Positions 10,953-21,700 of a DNA stretch of 64,000 nucleotides are shown here, piece by piece. A program made the position numbers and the translations under genes. The notes beneath the pieces are model-generated. The model searched no databases. It saw only the letters and a list, made by a program, of their open reading frames with translations, and was not told the DNA's origin. Source of the DNA: Neodontobutis hainanensis (taxonomy: Eukaryota; Chordata; Actinopteri; Gobiiformes; Odontobutidae); contig JALDNG010002610.1 of the NCBI GenBank assembly GCA_024349245.1, positions 1 to 64,000 of the forward strand, in the 5' to 3' direction. Numbering within the stretch: position 1 is the first letter of the stretch; each line of letters opens with the position of its first letter.

Positions 10953-10982
10953 AGCGCCTCTTTCCTGGGTTACATTGTCGCC
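10953..10982 (+). repeat. 30-bp target duplication, right copy
   Basis: Identical to 9,044-9,073. The pol reading resumes from here (FLGYIVAQGKIQMDPSKV in the composite frame), which shows that the gypsy element is the older host of the insertion. Confidence 0.9.
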
Positions 10983-11290
10983 CAGGGTAAAATTCAGATG
11001 GACCCTTCCAAGGTGTCGGCAGTATTGGATTGGCCATCTCCGTGCAGTCGAAAGCAACTGCAACGCTTCTTGGGGTTTGCCAACTTCTGTAGACATTTCA
11101 TCTGTGGCTATTGTACCTTGGCGGCTCCTCTGACAGCACTTACCTCATCTAATTCAGCATTCCGAGACTTGAAGCTTCATTTTTCTTCAGATGCTTATCA
11201 TCCCAAACTCTGCTAGTCAGTTTGTCGTAGAGGTGGATGCTTCTGGCGTGGGAGTAGGCGCAGTTCTGTCCCAATGTTCCACTTCAGACC
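10983..11290 (+). pseudogene. pol part 2 of element A: RT thumb and RNase H start
   Basis: MDPSKVSAVLDWPSP and [15 protein letters not shown] are the canonical Ty3/gypsy connection between RT and RNase H. After a frameshift, [16 protein letters not shown] gives the first catalytic Asp region of RNase H. Homology stops at about 11,290. Confidence 0.8.
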
Positions 11291-11494
11291 ATGTGATGTG
11301 ATGTCTTTGTATTGTTTAGATTAGCCTGGCACCAAATAGGAGATATTGCTGAAGACATTAAGTCATACTTGTATGTGGATAAGCATATGAACTGGAGCAA
11401 CAGTGAGAGCATAATATTTAACATTAATCGAGATGTACAATTCCCATAACAGGTACACAGTCACACTGGTTGTGAGTGTGTGACTGGCTAAGGC

Positions 11495-12900
11495 CACTTA
11501 CTCTTCATTCATTCCGAGGAGGTTGGAGACAGAGTCCGAGTGGACCATGTTCTCCACCTCCGTTGTCAATGCGCCACTCGAGCGGTGGCGTAAAGTCTCC
11601 AGTGCCTGTCGTGGTGGCAATCCCTGAACCTGGTGGTGGACACCGGAAGTAAGGGATGCCGTCAAGCTGAAGAAGGAGACCTACCGAGCCTGGTTGGCTC
11701 GTGGGACTCCTGAGGACGAAGGGGACCGGAGGGTGTGTTCCAACTACAGAGGATCACACTCCTCAGCCGGGAAAGTCTATGCCAGGGTACTGGAGAGGAG
11801 AATGCGGCCGATAGATGAACCTCATTTCGTGGCGCCCTGTGGGGGTGCTCTGGGAGTATGGGGTCCGGGGCCCTTTGCTAAGGGCTGTCCGGTCCCTGTA
11901 CGCGACGAGCAGGAGCTTGGTTTGCATTTCCAGCAGTAAGTCAGACCTGTTCCCAGTGCATGTTGGACTCGGCAGGGCTGCCCTTTGTCACGGTCCTGTT
12001 CATTATCTTTATGGACAGGATTTCTAGGCGCAGCCAGGGGCCGGAGGGAGTCTGGTTTGGGGACCACAGGATCTCGTCTCTGCTGTTTGCAGATGATGTT
12101 GTCCTGTTGGCTCCATCAAGCCAGGACCTTCAGTGTGCACTGGGACGGTTTGCAGCCAAGTGTGAAGCGGCTGGGATGAGGATCAGCACCTCCAAGTCTG
12201 AGACCATGGTTCTCAGTCGGAAAAGGATGGCTTGTCCCCTTCAGGGTGGTGGAGAGATCCTGCCTCAAGTGGAGGAGTTTAAGTATCTTGGGGTCTTGTT
12301 CACGAGTGAGGGAAGGAAGGAGCGTGAGATCGACAGACGGATCGGTGCAGCTTCTGCAGTAATGCGGTCACTGTACCGGTCTGTCGTGGTGAAGAAGGAG
12401 CTGAGCTGTAAGGCAAAGCTCTCGATTTACCGGTCGATCTACGTTCCTACTCTCACCTATGGTCATGAGCTTTGGATCATGACCGAAAGAACAAGATCCC
12501 GGATACAGGCGGCCGAAATGAGCTTTCTCCGCAGAGTGGCGGGGCGCTCCCTTAGAGATAGGGTGAGGAGCTCGGTCACTTGGGAGGATCTCAAAGTAGA
12601 GCCGCTGCTCCTTCACATCGAGAGGAGCCAGCTGAGGTGGCTCGGGCTTCTGTTTAGGATGCCTCCCGGACGCCCACCCTAGGGAGGTGTTCTGGGCATG
12701 TCCCACCGGGAGGAGACCTCGGGGAAGACGGACACGCTGGAGGGACTATGTCTCTCGGCTGGCCTGGGAACGCCTCGGTATCCCCCCGGAAGAGCTGGAG
12801 GAAGTGTCTGGGGAGAGGGAAGTCTGGGCTTCTCTGCTTAGACCGCTGCCCCGTGACCCGGCCCGGATAAGCGGTAGAAGATGGATGGATGGATGGACAG
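11495..12900 (+). mobile_element. Rex3: Rex3 (RTE clade) LINE, 5'-truncated with internal deletion
   Basis: The sequence joins pieces of the RT N-terminal half with gaps (about 11,495-11,960), then a good C-terminal half, and ends in a GATGGATGGATGG tail at about 12,885-12,897. Tails of short GATG repeats and 5' truncation are characteristic of Rex3 in fish. The target site on the 5' side was not clear. Confidence 0.85.
11960..12682 (+). pseudogene. Rex3 reverse transcriptase C-terminal half
   Basis: The open 240-codon frame contains LLFADDVVLLAPS with the catalytic FADD box near 12,090. It then gives MRISTSKSETMVLSRKR, EEFKYLGVLFTSEGR, LTYGHELWIMTERTRSRIQ and SQLRWLGLLFRMPPGR, the standard order of RTE/Rex3 RT. 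The frame shifts at about 12,682, after which the C-terminus continues in another frame (GRRPRGRRTRWRDYVSRLAW, 12,710-12,870). The enzyme copies its RNA at a nicked target. This copy lacks the endonuclease and the RT N-terminus and is inactive. Confidence 0.85.
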
Positions 12901-13295
12901 CTCTGATTTATATGTCCGTTTATGCTATCTGAAAACTATTGTTTTACTGTGGTGTAGAAAACTAGTATTGTTAGAGGATCAGCACACTTTCTTAATGAGC
13001 ATTACTAATTTTGTTTCAAATTTTTGAAAGTAAAATAACCTTCAGACTTTTTCATCTGGGTGTGTTCATAGTCAACTGCATGTCCCTACAGGGCTACCGT
13101 ATCTGCACTTTCACTTTAGATGTTATCAAAAATAATACATTTAAAAATAGGGTTAGTATTTTACAGCCTATTTATCTATCACATATTAAAGATTCCTAAT
13201 AAAAAACAATTGCAAGAAAAAAACTTATTTTATTTAAACAAAATGCTTCCAGCAAAATCCGTACAACCAATTATACAATACATATACATTAATAT

Positions 13296-14244
13296 AAAAC
13301 AACTGTGCCCATAAGTTTACATACCCTGGCAGAATTTGTGATTTTTTTTGGGGGCGATTTTCAAAGAATCTGAATAATAACATAAAAACCTTTCTTTCAC
13401 TCAGTTAGTGGTTGGGTGAAGTCATTTATTGTCAAACTGTGTTTAACTCTTTTTAAATCATACTGACAACAGAAACTACCCGAAAGGACCCTTATCAAAA
13501 GTTTACATACCCTGGTTATTTTGGCCTGATCACATATTGATACAGGTTTGAATGTCTACTAAAGGTAACCATCCTCACCTATGATCTGTTTGCTTGTAAT
13601 CAGTGTGTGTATAAAAGGTCAGTGTGTTTCTGGGCTCTGACAGACCCTTGTATCTTCAATCCAGTCCTGCACTGATGTTTCTGTCTGAGTCATGAGGAAA
13701 GAAAAAGAACTGTCAAAGGATCTGCAGGACAAGGTAATTAAACTGTATAAAACAGGAAAGCACAAGATCCAAAGCACAAGGCCAAGTCGACCTGTCATTG
13801 GCTACAGCAGCATAAAGTGAAGGTTGTGACCTCAGTATCATTGAGCCACTCTGGGAAAATCTCAAGCGTGCAGTTCATGCAAGACAGACCAAGAATTTAC
13901 AGGAACTGGAGGCTTTTTGCCAAAAAGAATGGGCAGCTTTATCATCTGAGAAAATAAAGAGCCTCATCCACAAACTACCACAAAAGACTTCAAGCTGTCA
14001 TTGATGTAAAAGGTGCAATACACAGTATTAAGAACTGGGTATGTAAACTTTTGATCAGGGTCATTTGGGTAGTTTCTGTTTTTATTATGATTTAAAAAGG
14101 GTAAACCTACAGTATGTTGTTTGTAAATAATAAATGGTTTCACCCAACCACTAACTATGAATGAAAAAAATGTTTTGTGTTATCATTCATATTCTCTTTA
14201 AAAAAATAAAAATTCTGCCAGGGTTGTTATGAGCACAACTGCAG
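13296..14244 (+). mobile_element. Tc1-like transposon, internally deleted
   Basis: Terminal sequences mirror each other. CAACTGTGCCCATAAGTTTACATACCC-like sequence lies at about 13,298-13,327, and the reverse complement (CCTGGCAGAATTT, ATGAGCACAACTGC) lies at about 14,208-14,242. A transposase N-terminus survives at about 13,692-13,766 (MRKEKELSKDLQDKVIKLYK), followed by a jump to C-terminal codons. At about 950 bp it is shorter than the usual 1.6 kb. A second internal repeat of the end sequence occurs near 14,035-14,085. Confidence 0.8.
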
Positions 14245-14249
14245 TTTTT

Positions 14250-15500
14250 TTTTCAATGTTGATTTCAGTCTGTAATGCCACCAGTGTGAAGACCTTTTGG
14301 AGTGAGTGTCATTGACAAGAAGCAGGGCAGTAGCATGCTTTTGAGCTTATTTAAAAAAAAAAAAAAAATTCACATTTTGTAAAAAAAAAATTAGCAAAAA
14401 CACATAAATCATTTAAATGAGATCGTTTCGATGTCTTATACGTTTTCTTATTGGAGACGATCAGCTACACATACATTTTTATCATTAGACAAGACACTTT
14501 TTGTTTTGTTGCCCAGGACCATTTATCAAAGAAAAAGAGCACTAGAATTAATTCTAAATAATAGATAATATACTGCATCTGAGTCGACAAATTTGACAAT
14601 CTATATGATCAACGTTTGAAAATCAAACAGTCTACAGTGCTACTATTTACAAAGTACTTATGCTAGCTTGTCTTTTTTTTACAATAAATAATGCTAACTG
14701 GCGACTTGAGACAAATATTAAACTACAGTATTAATCCCAGAAAAAACAGAAGCTCCTGTCCTGATGCCTGCTTTCATTTTTTTTCACAATAAAATATATC
14801 AATGTACAGACAGTGGTTCTCAGATTGATACACAAACCAAGGATTGTTCCATTTCTTAGGTCTGCATCATTAAATAATGGTGATGTTTTTGACAAATCAC
14901 AAAGATTTGTTTAATCATGCAACATTATAATGGTACTGGCTCAGATTTGGGTTGGTTCTAAAGGTGTTGCTGTGCTGGATAACTAAATAAAACACAGAGT
15001 TGTTTGCCTGACATAAACACTTAATGTCAATGTAAATAACGGTCTGAGGCTTTAACATAACATTTGGTAGTGTCTAAATCTAAAGATCTGCACAAACTTT
15101 GAAAAATAAATGACAGGTTCAGCTCCACAGTACAAAGTATTACTGTGCAATATATCACCACAGAGAAACTAGTGTTTTATTTAGTCTACTCTAGTGTTAA
15201 GGCCGTCAGATATGGCTTTAAACTGGTTCTACTTAGGAACAAACAGAACATTTCTGAATCTACCAAATACTTCTGAAATGAAGTATGACATGTGTAGAGG
15301 CAGCTTTAAAAAGAGGAACATTTCACGGTTGCATATAGGTTTTAAAGCCTCTTTCTAGGTTGAACAAAATCCACCCACTGTGAGGCAGAGTATAGAAGTC
15401 CAGTTTAGATTTGAGCCACAACGACACAGCTATGAAGGCTGTTTTATTTCAAGCTTTATAACCCATGAAGAGCTGGACGAGTGTCTAAACCTGCTCTGAA
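14250..15500. other. Intergenic AT-rich DNA downstream of akna
   Basis: There is no open frame with protein support. It contains poly(A)/poly(T) runs at about 14,350 and 14,385 and lies beyond the akna stop, so part of it is probably the akna 3' untranslated region on the minus strand. Confidence 0.4.
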
Positions 15501-15506
15501 CACGCC

Positions 15507-15765
15507 TTAATGGTGGACAGAGCTTATCGAGTGAGAGCAGCAGTCTGTGGTGGTGCAGCCCGAGGCCAGAGAGCGGGCCATGTGTCTGGACGTGTGCTTC
15601 ATGGACCGAGCTGCTCTGAGGGCTTTGTCCAGCGACCGGTCCAGTGAACTCTCCCTCTCACCCGAAAGAGAGCGCCTGGACCGCTCCTCTTTGTGACTTC
15701 TGACCCTGGGAGGACCCTCACTTTTGATGGGAAGCGGATGAGCGAGTGGAGGGTAAGGGTACAGC
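15507..15765 (-). CDS. akna: akna left: terminal exon and stop
   Basis: After CCTATCCAG the frame reads [16 protein letters not shown], a Ser/Arg block ([17 protein letters not shown]), the conserved [19 protein letters not shown] and ends ISSVHH with TAA at 15,509-15,507. This is the C-terminal signature of AKNA. Entry requires two bases from the preceding exon. The candidate exon 16,406-16,303 delivers that only if read in a frame different from the one implied upstream. Confidence 0.75.
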
Positions 15766-18700
15766 CTGGATAGGGAAACAAACATTTGACACATCAGATA
15801 CAAAAATACAATAAAAGACAGTTTTACATTTTTATAGTCTTACAATATGATTCAAATACTATTTTATTTTCTTTAGTGTCAGAGTTAGCTCTGATTCGTT
15901 CGCTCTGAAATGACTGTGGGCCACTGCAGTAAAGTTTGAGGCTAAGTCAGACAACGTGCTTGGGGATAATACTCTCACTTTGAGGATATTGGTAATTGGT
16001 ATTGAGTATCGGTAATGGAAACGCAGCAGTACTGACCCAACCCACACTGAATCGATGCAGTGGAAACAAGGCTTATGTAACAAGAGGCCAACCCTCATTA
16101 CCGGAGAGCTGTTTCAGGAGTTTTTACTAAAGGGATAAAGATCACGGATTACACGGATTATTCAATGTGCAGTGGAACAAAAGTCAAACTGAATAAATGT
16201 ATGTTGGGAATTATTCATAGGATTAAGGAGTAATTCAAATTGAAACTAAATCTAATCTCTTCTGTTTAAAGGGATGTCCTAAGTGTGAGGGGTGGTACTT
16301 ACAGAAGGGAGGGGACACACTGGGACATGGTGCACAGTGGAGTGAGTGCTCCTCGCTGCGCTGTCTGAGGAGGAGCTCGTCTGGGTGCTCCTGTGACTGA
16401 AGAGCTCTGTGAATGACAACAGTTCCATAAATACTAGGCAGATTCAGACTAGCCCCTATTGAATATTTCACTTAAGATATTTATTTTAATCATTTTCATG
16501 CATAAAATAACCAAAGGTAAGATACTGTACCTATAAAGAAATAAGTAAAAGCATGTTTTTATAGATATTGTAGCTGTAGCTATATCTGCCTTGTCTGTGA
16601 GGAGCCTACACACTGACCTGTCCCAACAACAGTTCACCCCACAGAGAGCTGGAGCTAACTGTGGGAATAAAGGGGCACGTTTAATTTATTTATAGACCTT
16701 AATAAAGCACTATGTATATTGTATTAAAATAAAAGAATATTACGCCGAAAGACTATTTGGTGTGCATGTTGGTCTTAAACTTATTTTTGACTACAGCTTT
16801 GAAGGACACTTTAAAGTGCAGTGATTGTCATAATGAGCACACTTTTTGATGAACAGACTAATAATTACTGTGATACACTGTAACCATGAACACACCACAG
16901 AGTTGTACATAAAATGGACAAAATAAACTGTCAAACGACAAAACAAAACTGATAGGAGCATAAAGTTTTCCACAGTCTCTGCTCTCATAGGGGCCAAAGC
17001 TCAAAGAGCTGCAGTATTCGCAAAAACTTGAGGAACACTAATAAGCTATTAAAAGTCAATTGGTGCAGGCAAAATTTAAAACTAACTTTGCTGAGGGTAC
17101 AGCAAAACTATTAAAATACTAGCAATATTAAAAGTGTTAAAAGACTTATATTAAAAAACTACTATTATTAAAAGACTTAAAAAAAAAAAAAAAAACTAAT
17201 CCAAAACCAGTTTAATCACCAACCACCAAACCAGACCACGTCTGTCCCCTTGGTTTCAGCCGGTGAACAAACAAGGGCTGGTAATGGCAGTAAAATTAAA
17301 TGAATGATCTCCCTCATGGACCCTCACAACCCCAATAAGACTCTCATATCCCTAGTGTGCACCTAGTGAACGATGTCTTGGAAAGTGCCAACAGCAACAG
17401 CAATGGGTCTGCTGCTGAAAAGCCCCTACTGTAGAGGCTTTGTAATGGTACTTCACAACAAGAACACAAGAACAAGGAAAAACAGGGCAAGAGTGTCTTC
17501 TCTGCTGCTGTTGACATTGTTAGGAGAAAGATGATGGCAGTCAGTGCTGCTCTACTGACTTTCAAAAATCCACTTCCATCTTGTACATCTGTGCTTTGTG
17601 TATTGAGCTCATTGACAAAGCTGAAACTCATCTTCAGACGTTGCAAGGCTTTCAAAAGAAAAAAGGTGGAAAATGCATTTCCTGTTTGTCAAGATGACCT
17701 GCATGACTGAGAACCTACACACACAGACTGGACTTAATAGTCTAGTAGTGTACACTACTACTAGTAGTGTGATGATTAAAGGTTTATGATATTGGATTAT
17801 GAATATTATCGCTGGAATCTTTGACATTGGTATTTTAAGTAAAAATAAATGTAATAAGGTATGTATTAAAAATGTTAAAACTTGTAATAATTATAATAAT
17901 AATTCTGTGGTATGTTAAGGCTCCAAGTAGTTCTTGTAATGTTGTAATTGTTTTTGCTTCCTGCTTAAACAATTAGGGTCCAGTGGGTTGGAGCCATTTT
18001 AGTGTTTTAATTTGTTTGTACCTCCTGCCACAGTGTGGTGCTGTGCTGCATAGTATTGTAATTAAACACACATATTTAAGGACAAAATAAGGTGTGTACA
18101 GGTGTTGCTAGCGTACTGTACCGTACCACTTTGTGGAACCTCCAGCTTGGGATCCCAATTGGGTCTGGCTTTGTGGTCCGCTTGGGAGGGGCTAAACACA
18201 AACATACATTCTTTCTTTATATAAAAATGTACAATGCATCCAAGTTCTAAAAGGTCTGCTTCAAAATACATTTTATTTCCCAAATAGAGACACTTTTGTG
18301 GCACTTAGATGACGTTGTTTCGAGTAGCAGATGCTTCTCTTCTGGACCCAGCAGCCCTCTCCAGGGGTTACCAAACCAAACTATCCTGTACAAACCTGAC
18401 ATGTACTGTACCCAGAGAGAAAATGTAATGAGACTATAAAGTTGGTTACTAAATTCTTTATTCTGATTGCAGACAGATTCAATTCTGTTTATTGAATAAT
18501 TATTTAAGGAGTACTTTTTTCTGAAAATGTGTGTAGTTCAGATGTTGCAAAAAAGAAGTCAGTTTCAGATTCAGTCTTCAGAGTTATGCAACAGAACTAG
18601 TGACTGAAGACTAAAGTGCACAGACCTGACTCAGGACGTCCACACAGAAGACAGTGATGACACCACGGTGAGTGGTTTGGCATCTTGGTCTCCTTTTTAA

Positions 18701-21700
18701 TAACTTCAGCTGATGATCCAGAAGACAGAAGGAACATTTAGTATTTAACGTAATCACATCTAACAATAGTTTTATTCCAAAAGCATGACTCACATTTGTA
18801 TTTTCTTTGTTCTGACAAACACTGAGGACAAACAGGAGCTCTGCTGTGTCCACACTCAGGCTCATCCATTGTTTCAGAACTCTGTCCAACAACTGGAGAA
18901 TGGGAATGTTTTAAATGCCATCTAAATGTATTCTTACTGCAACAAAATGTGTTCTTACTGAAGTGGGATCTGCTCTGCACTGCTCTGGTCTTTCTGTGTA
19001 AGGGCTCTACGTCAGAGGTTTGGGTGAATCTGGACACTTGATGATAAGAAGGTGGCCCGTCTGAACCTGAAACAAAAAGAGAAGAGAATCCTTTCCAGCT
19101 TTGGCAAAATATACATCTGCTCAACTTGTCTACATTGTGTTCTTTCTAAACGTTTAGGATGAATAAGTCTTACTGCTGTGGGTTTGTCGAATGTGTGTGG
19201 TCACTGATCTTTTCTTGTCTGCAGCTCTCTGAAACCCATCTGACTCTGACTCTTCAGCTCTTTTTCTCTCTCTTCTTCCTCTGACGTCTCTGACCCTTTG
19301 TCTTTCAGACCTGAAAAGTGACAGAAGCAGTATTTAGCATTATGATTAGCATTATGATTTGATGTTCACAGAAAGGCTTTTTTTCTGTCCAAATGCAGCT
19401 CAGTGTTTGCAGACTTCCACTTCAGACATACTAAACATACAATAATGAAAATCTTTAAATGTCCTAGGTCTTACAGACCTGACGAGAGGCGTGGAGGTGT
19501 TGGGGTAGTTCCTCTCAGCTCTCATTGTGTTACTCGCGTAACTCTCCATCTTGTCCTTGAGTTTACTCACTTCAGCCTGCAGCATCTGGAGAGCCTCGCT
19601 GAAAACACATTTAAGAACTCTTTAAACACATTTAGTGACATTTCAGCTCATCATCCTCGAGATGAGACACTACAAAACTTCGGGACATGTGACAAGTGAA
19701 GAGTGCACTGCAAAACCACACCAGATTAAAGGTCATGCCGTGCACCACACACCACTCTGTGACACGCTGTCACATTACTCACTTCTTACTCAACTGAAGT
19801 AGGACTGCTTCTGGAATAAACAACGAATAACAGTCTGTAAGAATGAAGTTGCTCAAGTGTTTCTAAGGCTTTATTCGGACATGGGCAAGGCAATTCAACA
19901 AAAGAGAAAAAATAAAATAATGAATAAAATAAATAAATAAATAAATAAACATTTGGAACCACATATCCACATAATCTTATAACCCCTTTCAGGAACTGGT
20001 ACTGGCAGTTATGGTGTGTTTTTGGTGTTACCACTGCTTATGGTGACAACAGCACGACACATATTCAAATGAGGTTAGCGAGATACTTTACCAGAAGAAA
20101 AGCAGAGACTCCCATAAAAGTTTGAAAATGTAATGTAAATAGCGTGACATTGTCAAAGTTGATAAAGCCCTTTGGATGAGGGACAAAACATAGACCTTAA
20201 CATAATACTTTTAAATGTCCTAACCTTCTTATAAATCTAATAATTCAGGAGTGTCCAACCCATTTTTGTTCAGAGGCCACATACAGCCCAATGTGATCTG
20301 AAGTGGGCCGGTCCAGTAAAATAACAGCATAATAACCTGAAAAATAACAAATCCAATCTTTCCTTTTGTTTTAGTGCAAAGAAGTATGAGTACATTATAA
20401 TATTATAATCAAGTCTAATGCTGCCAAGTGACTTCAGCTGTATGTTTTCACAAACTCACCCTCACAATATGTTTTTAATACTACTGCTATTGTGCGAGCA
20501 ATAAGTTACTGTAGCTAACTTTTACTGCTCCATCACTGAGCTCTTGGCTACAGTTTCTTCAGACCCACTAACAATTCCTTTATCTTCTCTCTTCTCAGTC
20601 ATCCTAGAGCTGTTGTATTTTTCTCCATAATGAGTCATGTCAATGCCTACAACTAGTGTGTGTCATCAGTCTAATCCCAGCTACGGCCTCAGTTCAGACA
20701 GAATTACTTATGTTGAAACTAATACTGAGGAATGATATCTTCAACTTCACACAACTCCAAATCTAACCGTTTGACAAATTGAAATCTGTGTTTGTGTAAA
20801 CAAGCCCAAATCTATTCATTCAACATAAACCTGGCCTCGGTTCTGCAGCTGTGTCACTCACTTGCGCTTTGCCACTCGACTGGAGCAAGGGTCTCTAAGA
20901 GGATCGTCATGGCGATGGAGGGCAGTGGAGGAGGGGCAGTGGGGACTGGACAGATTGGATGAAGTGGTCCCTTTGGTCCTCTTCAGACACTGTGTGGACT
21001 GTAAAAAGGCAGGTGGAATCAGTACAGTTTCTGTTTATAATTGAATGTTATGTTCATGAAAAACGGTCATATCAGACTCATGCTAAATTGACTGAACAAG
21101 TGTTACATTAAAGCCCAAATTCATCAGTATATAAAGATTTTTTTTGAAGTAGTGTTTTGCATTTTACGTCACATAACATCCATCTTGTTCATTAGGAGTC
21201 ACTGTAATGAAGAAGTAATACTGGCTCTATTTTGTTTTAATTTCCTATATAAAATTATTGTGCTTGTTAGTATTAAATTAAGTGTCCAAACAGCGCCTAC
21301 AAGTGGTGAGCCAAGAGTGCACATTGAACTAGACTCAAAAGGCCCATTTAAGTTGGAGCGGTGCAGTATGGGTCAGTACGGGTAGTTCCCTAAAGGGGTC
21401 TGATGCAGCTCCAAAAAGAGCATAGTAACTTACTTCTTTACAGCAGTTTCTTGCTGTTTACATGTCTTCTTCTTTGCTTGACACAGATTGAACTCTCATT
21501 TGTGGACAACACTGAACTGTGTCACAGATCCTTGATCCATGCTGTGATCTTAGAACAGAGTCAGGCCTGTTTTTGATGCCAGCATCCAAAACTGACTTTT
21601 GACATTGTCCCTTTCACAGAGATTTCTCTAAATCAGGAGTTTTCAAATTCTAAGGCTGTCAGGGTTGTTCAACTTCAGTGGAATAACTGAAGAAAAAGAA

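Larger units (their letters stand above)
7085..11290 (+). mobile_element. Sushi-type Ty3/gypsy element A, 5'- and 3'-truncated, interrupted
   Basis: In order there is a gag capsid region (7,162 on), a CCHC zinc knuckle (near 7,858-7,905), an aspartic-protease start with an IDSGAE motif (about 8,033), a reverse transcriptase with YLDD (about 8,925), and, after a 1.88-kb insertion, the RT tail and the beginning of RNase H ([14 protein letters not shown], about 11,228). Sequence unrelated to the element follows 11,290. No integrase, chromodomain or flanking LTR is visible. Frameshifts are frequent, so it is dead. Confidence 0.85.

Noticed and set aside
12368..12706. Minus-strand 112-codon frame
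   Set aside because: Shadow of the Rex3 reverse transcriptase on the opposite strand.
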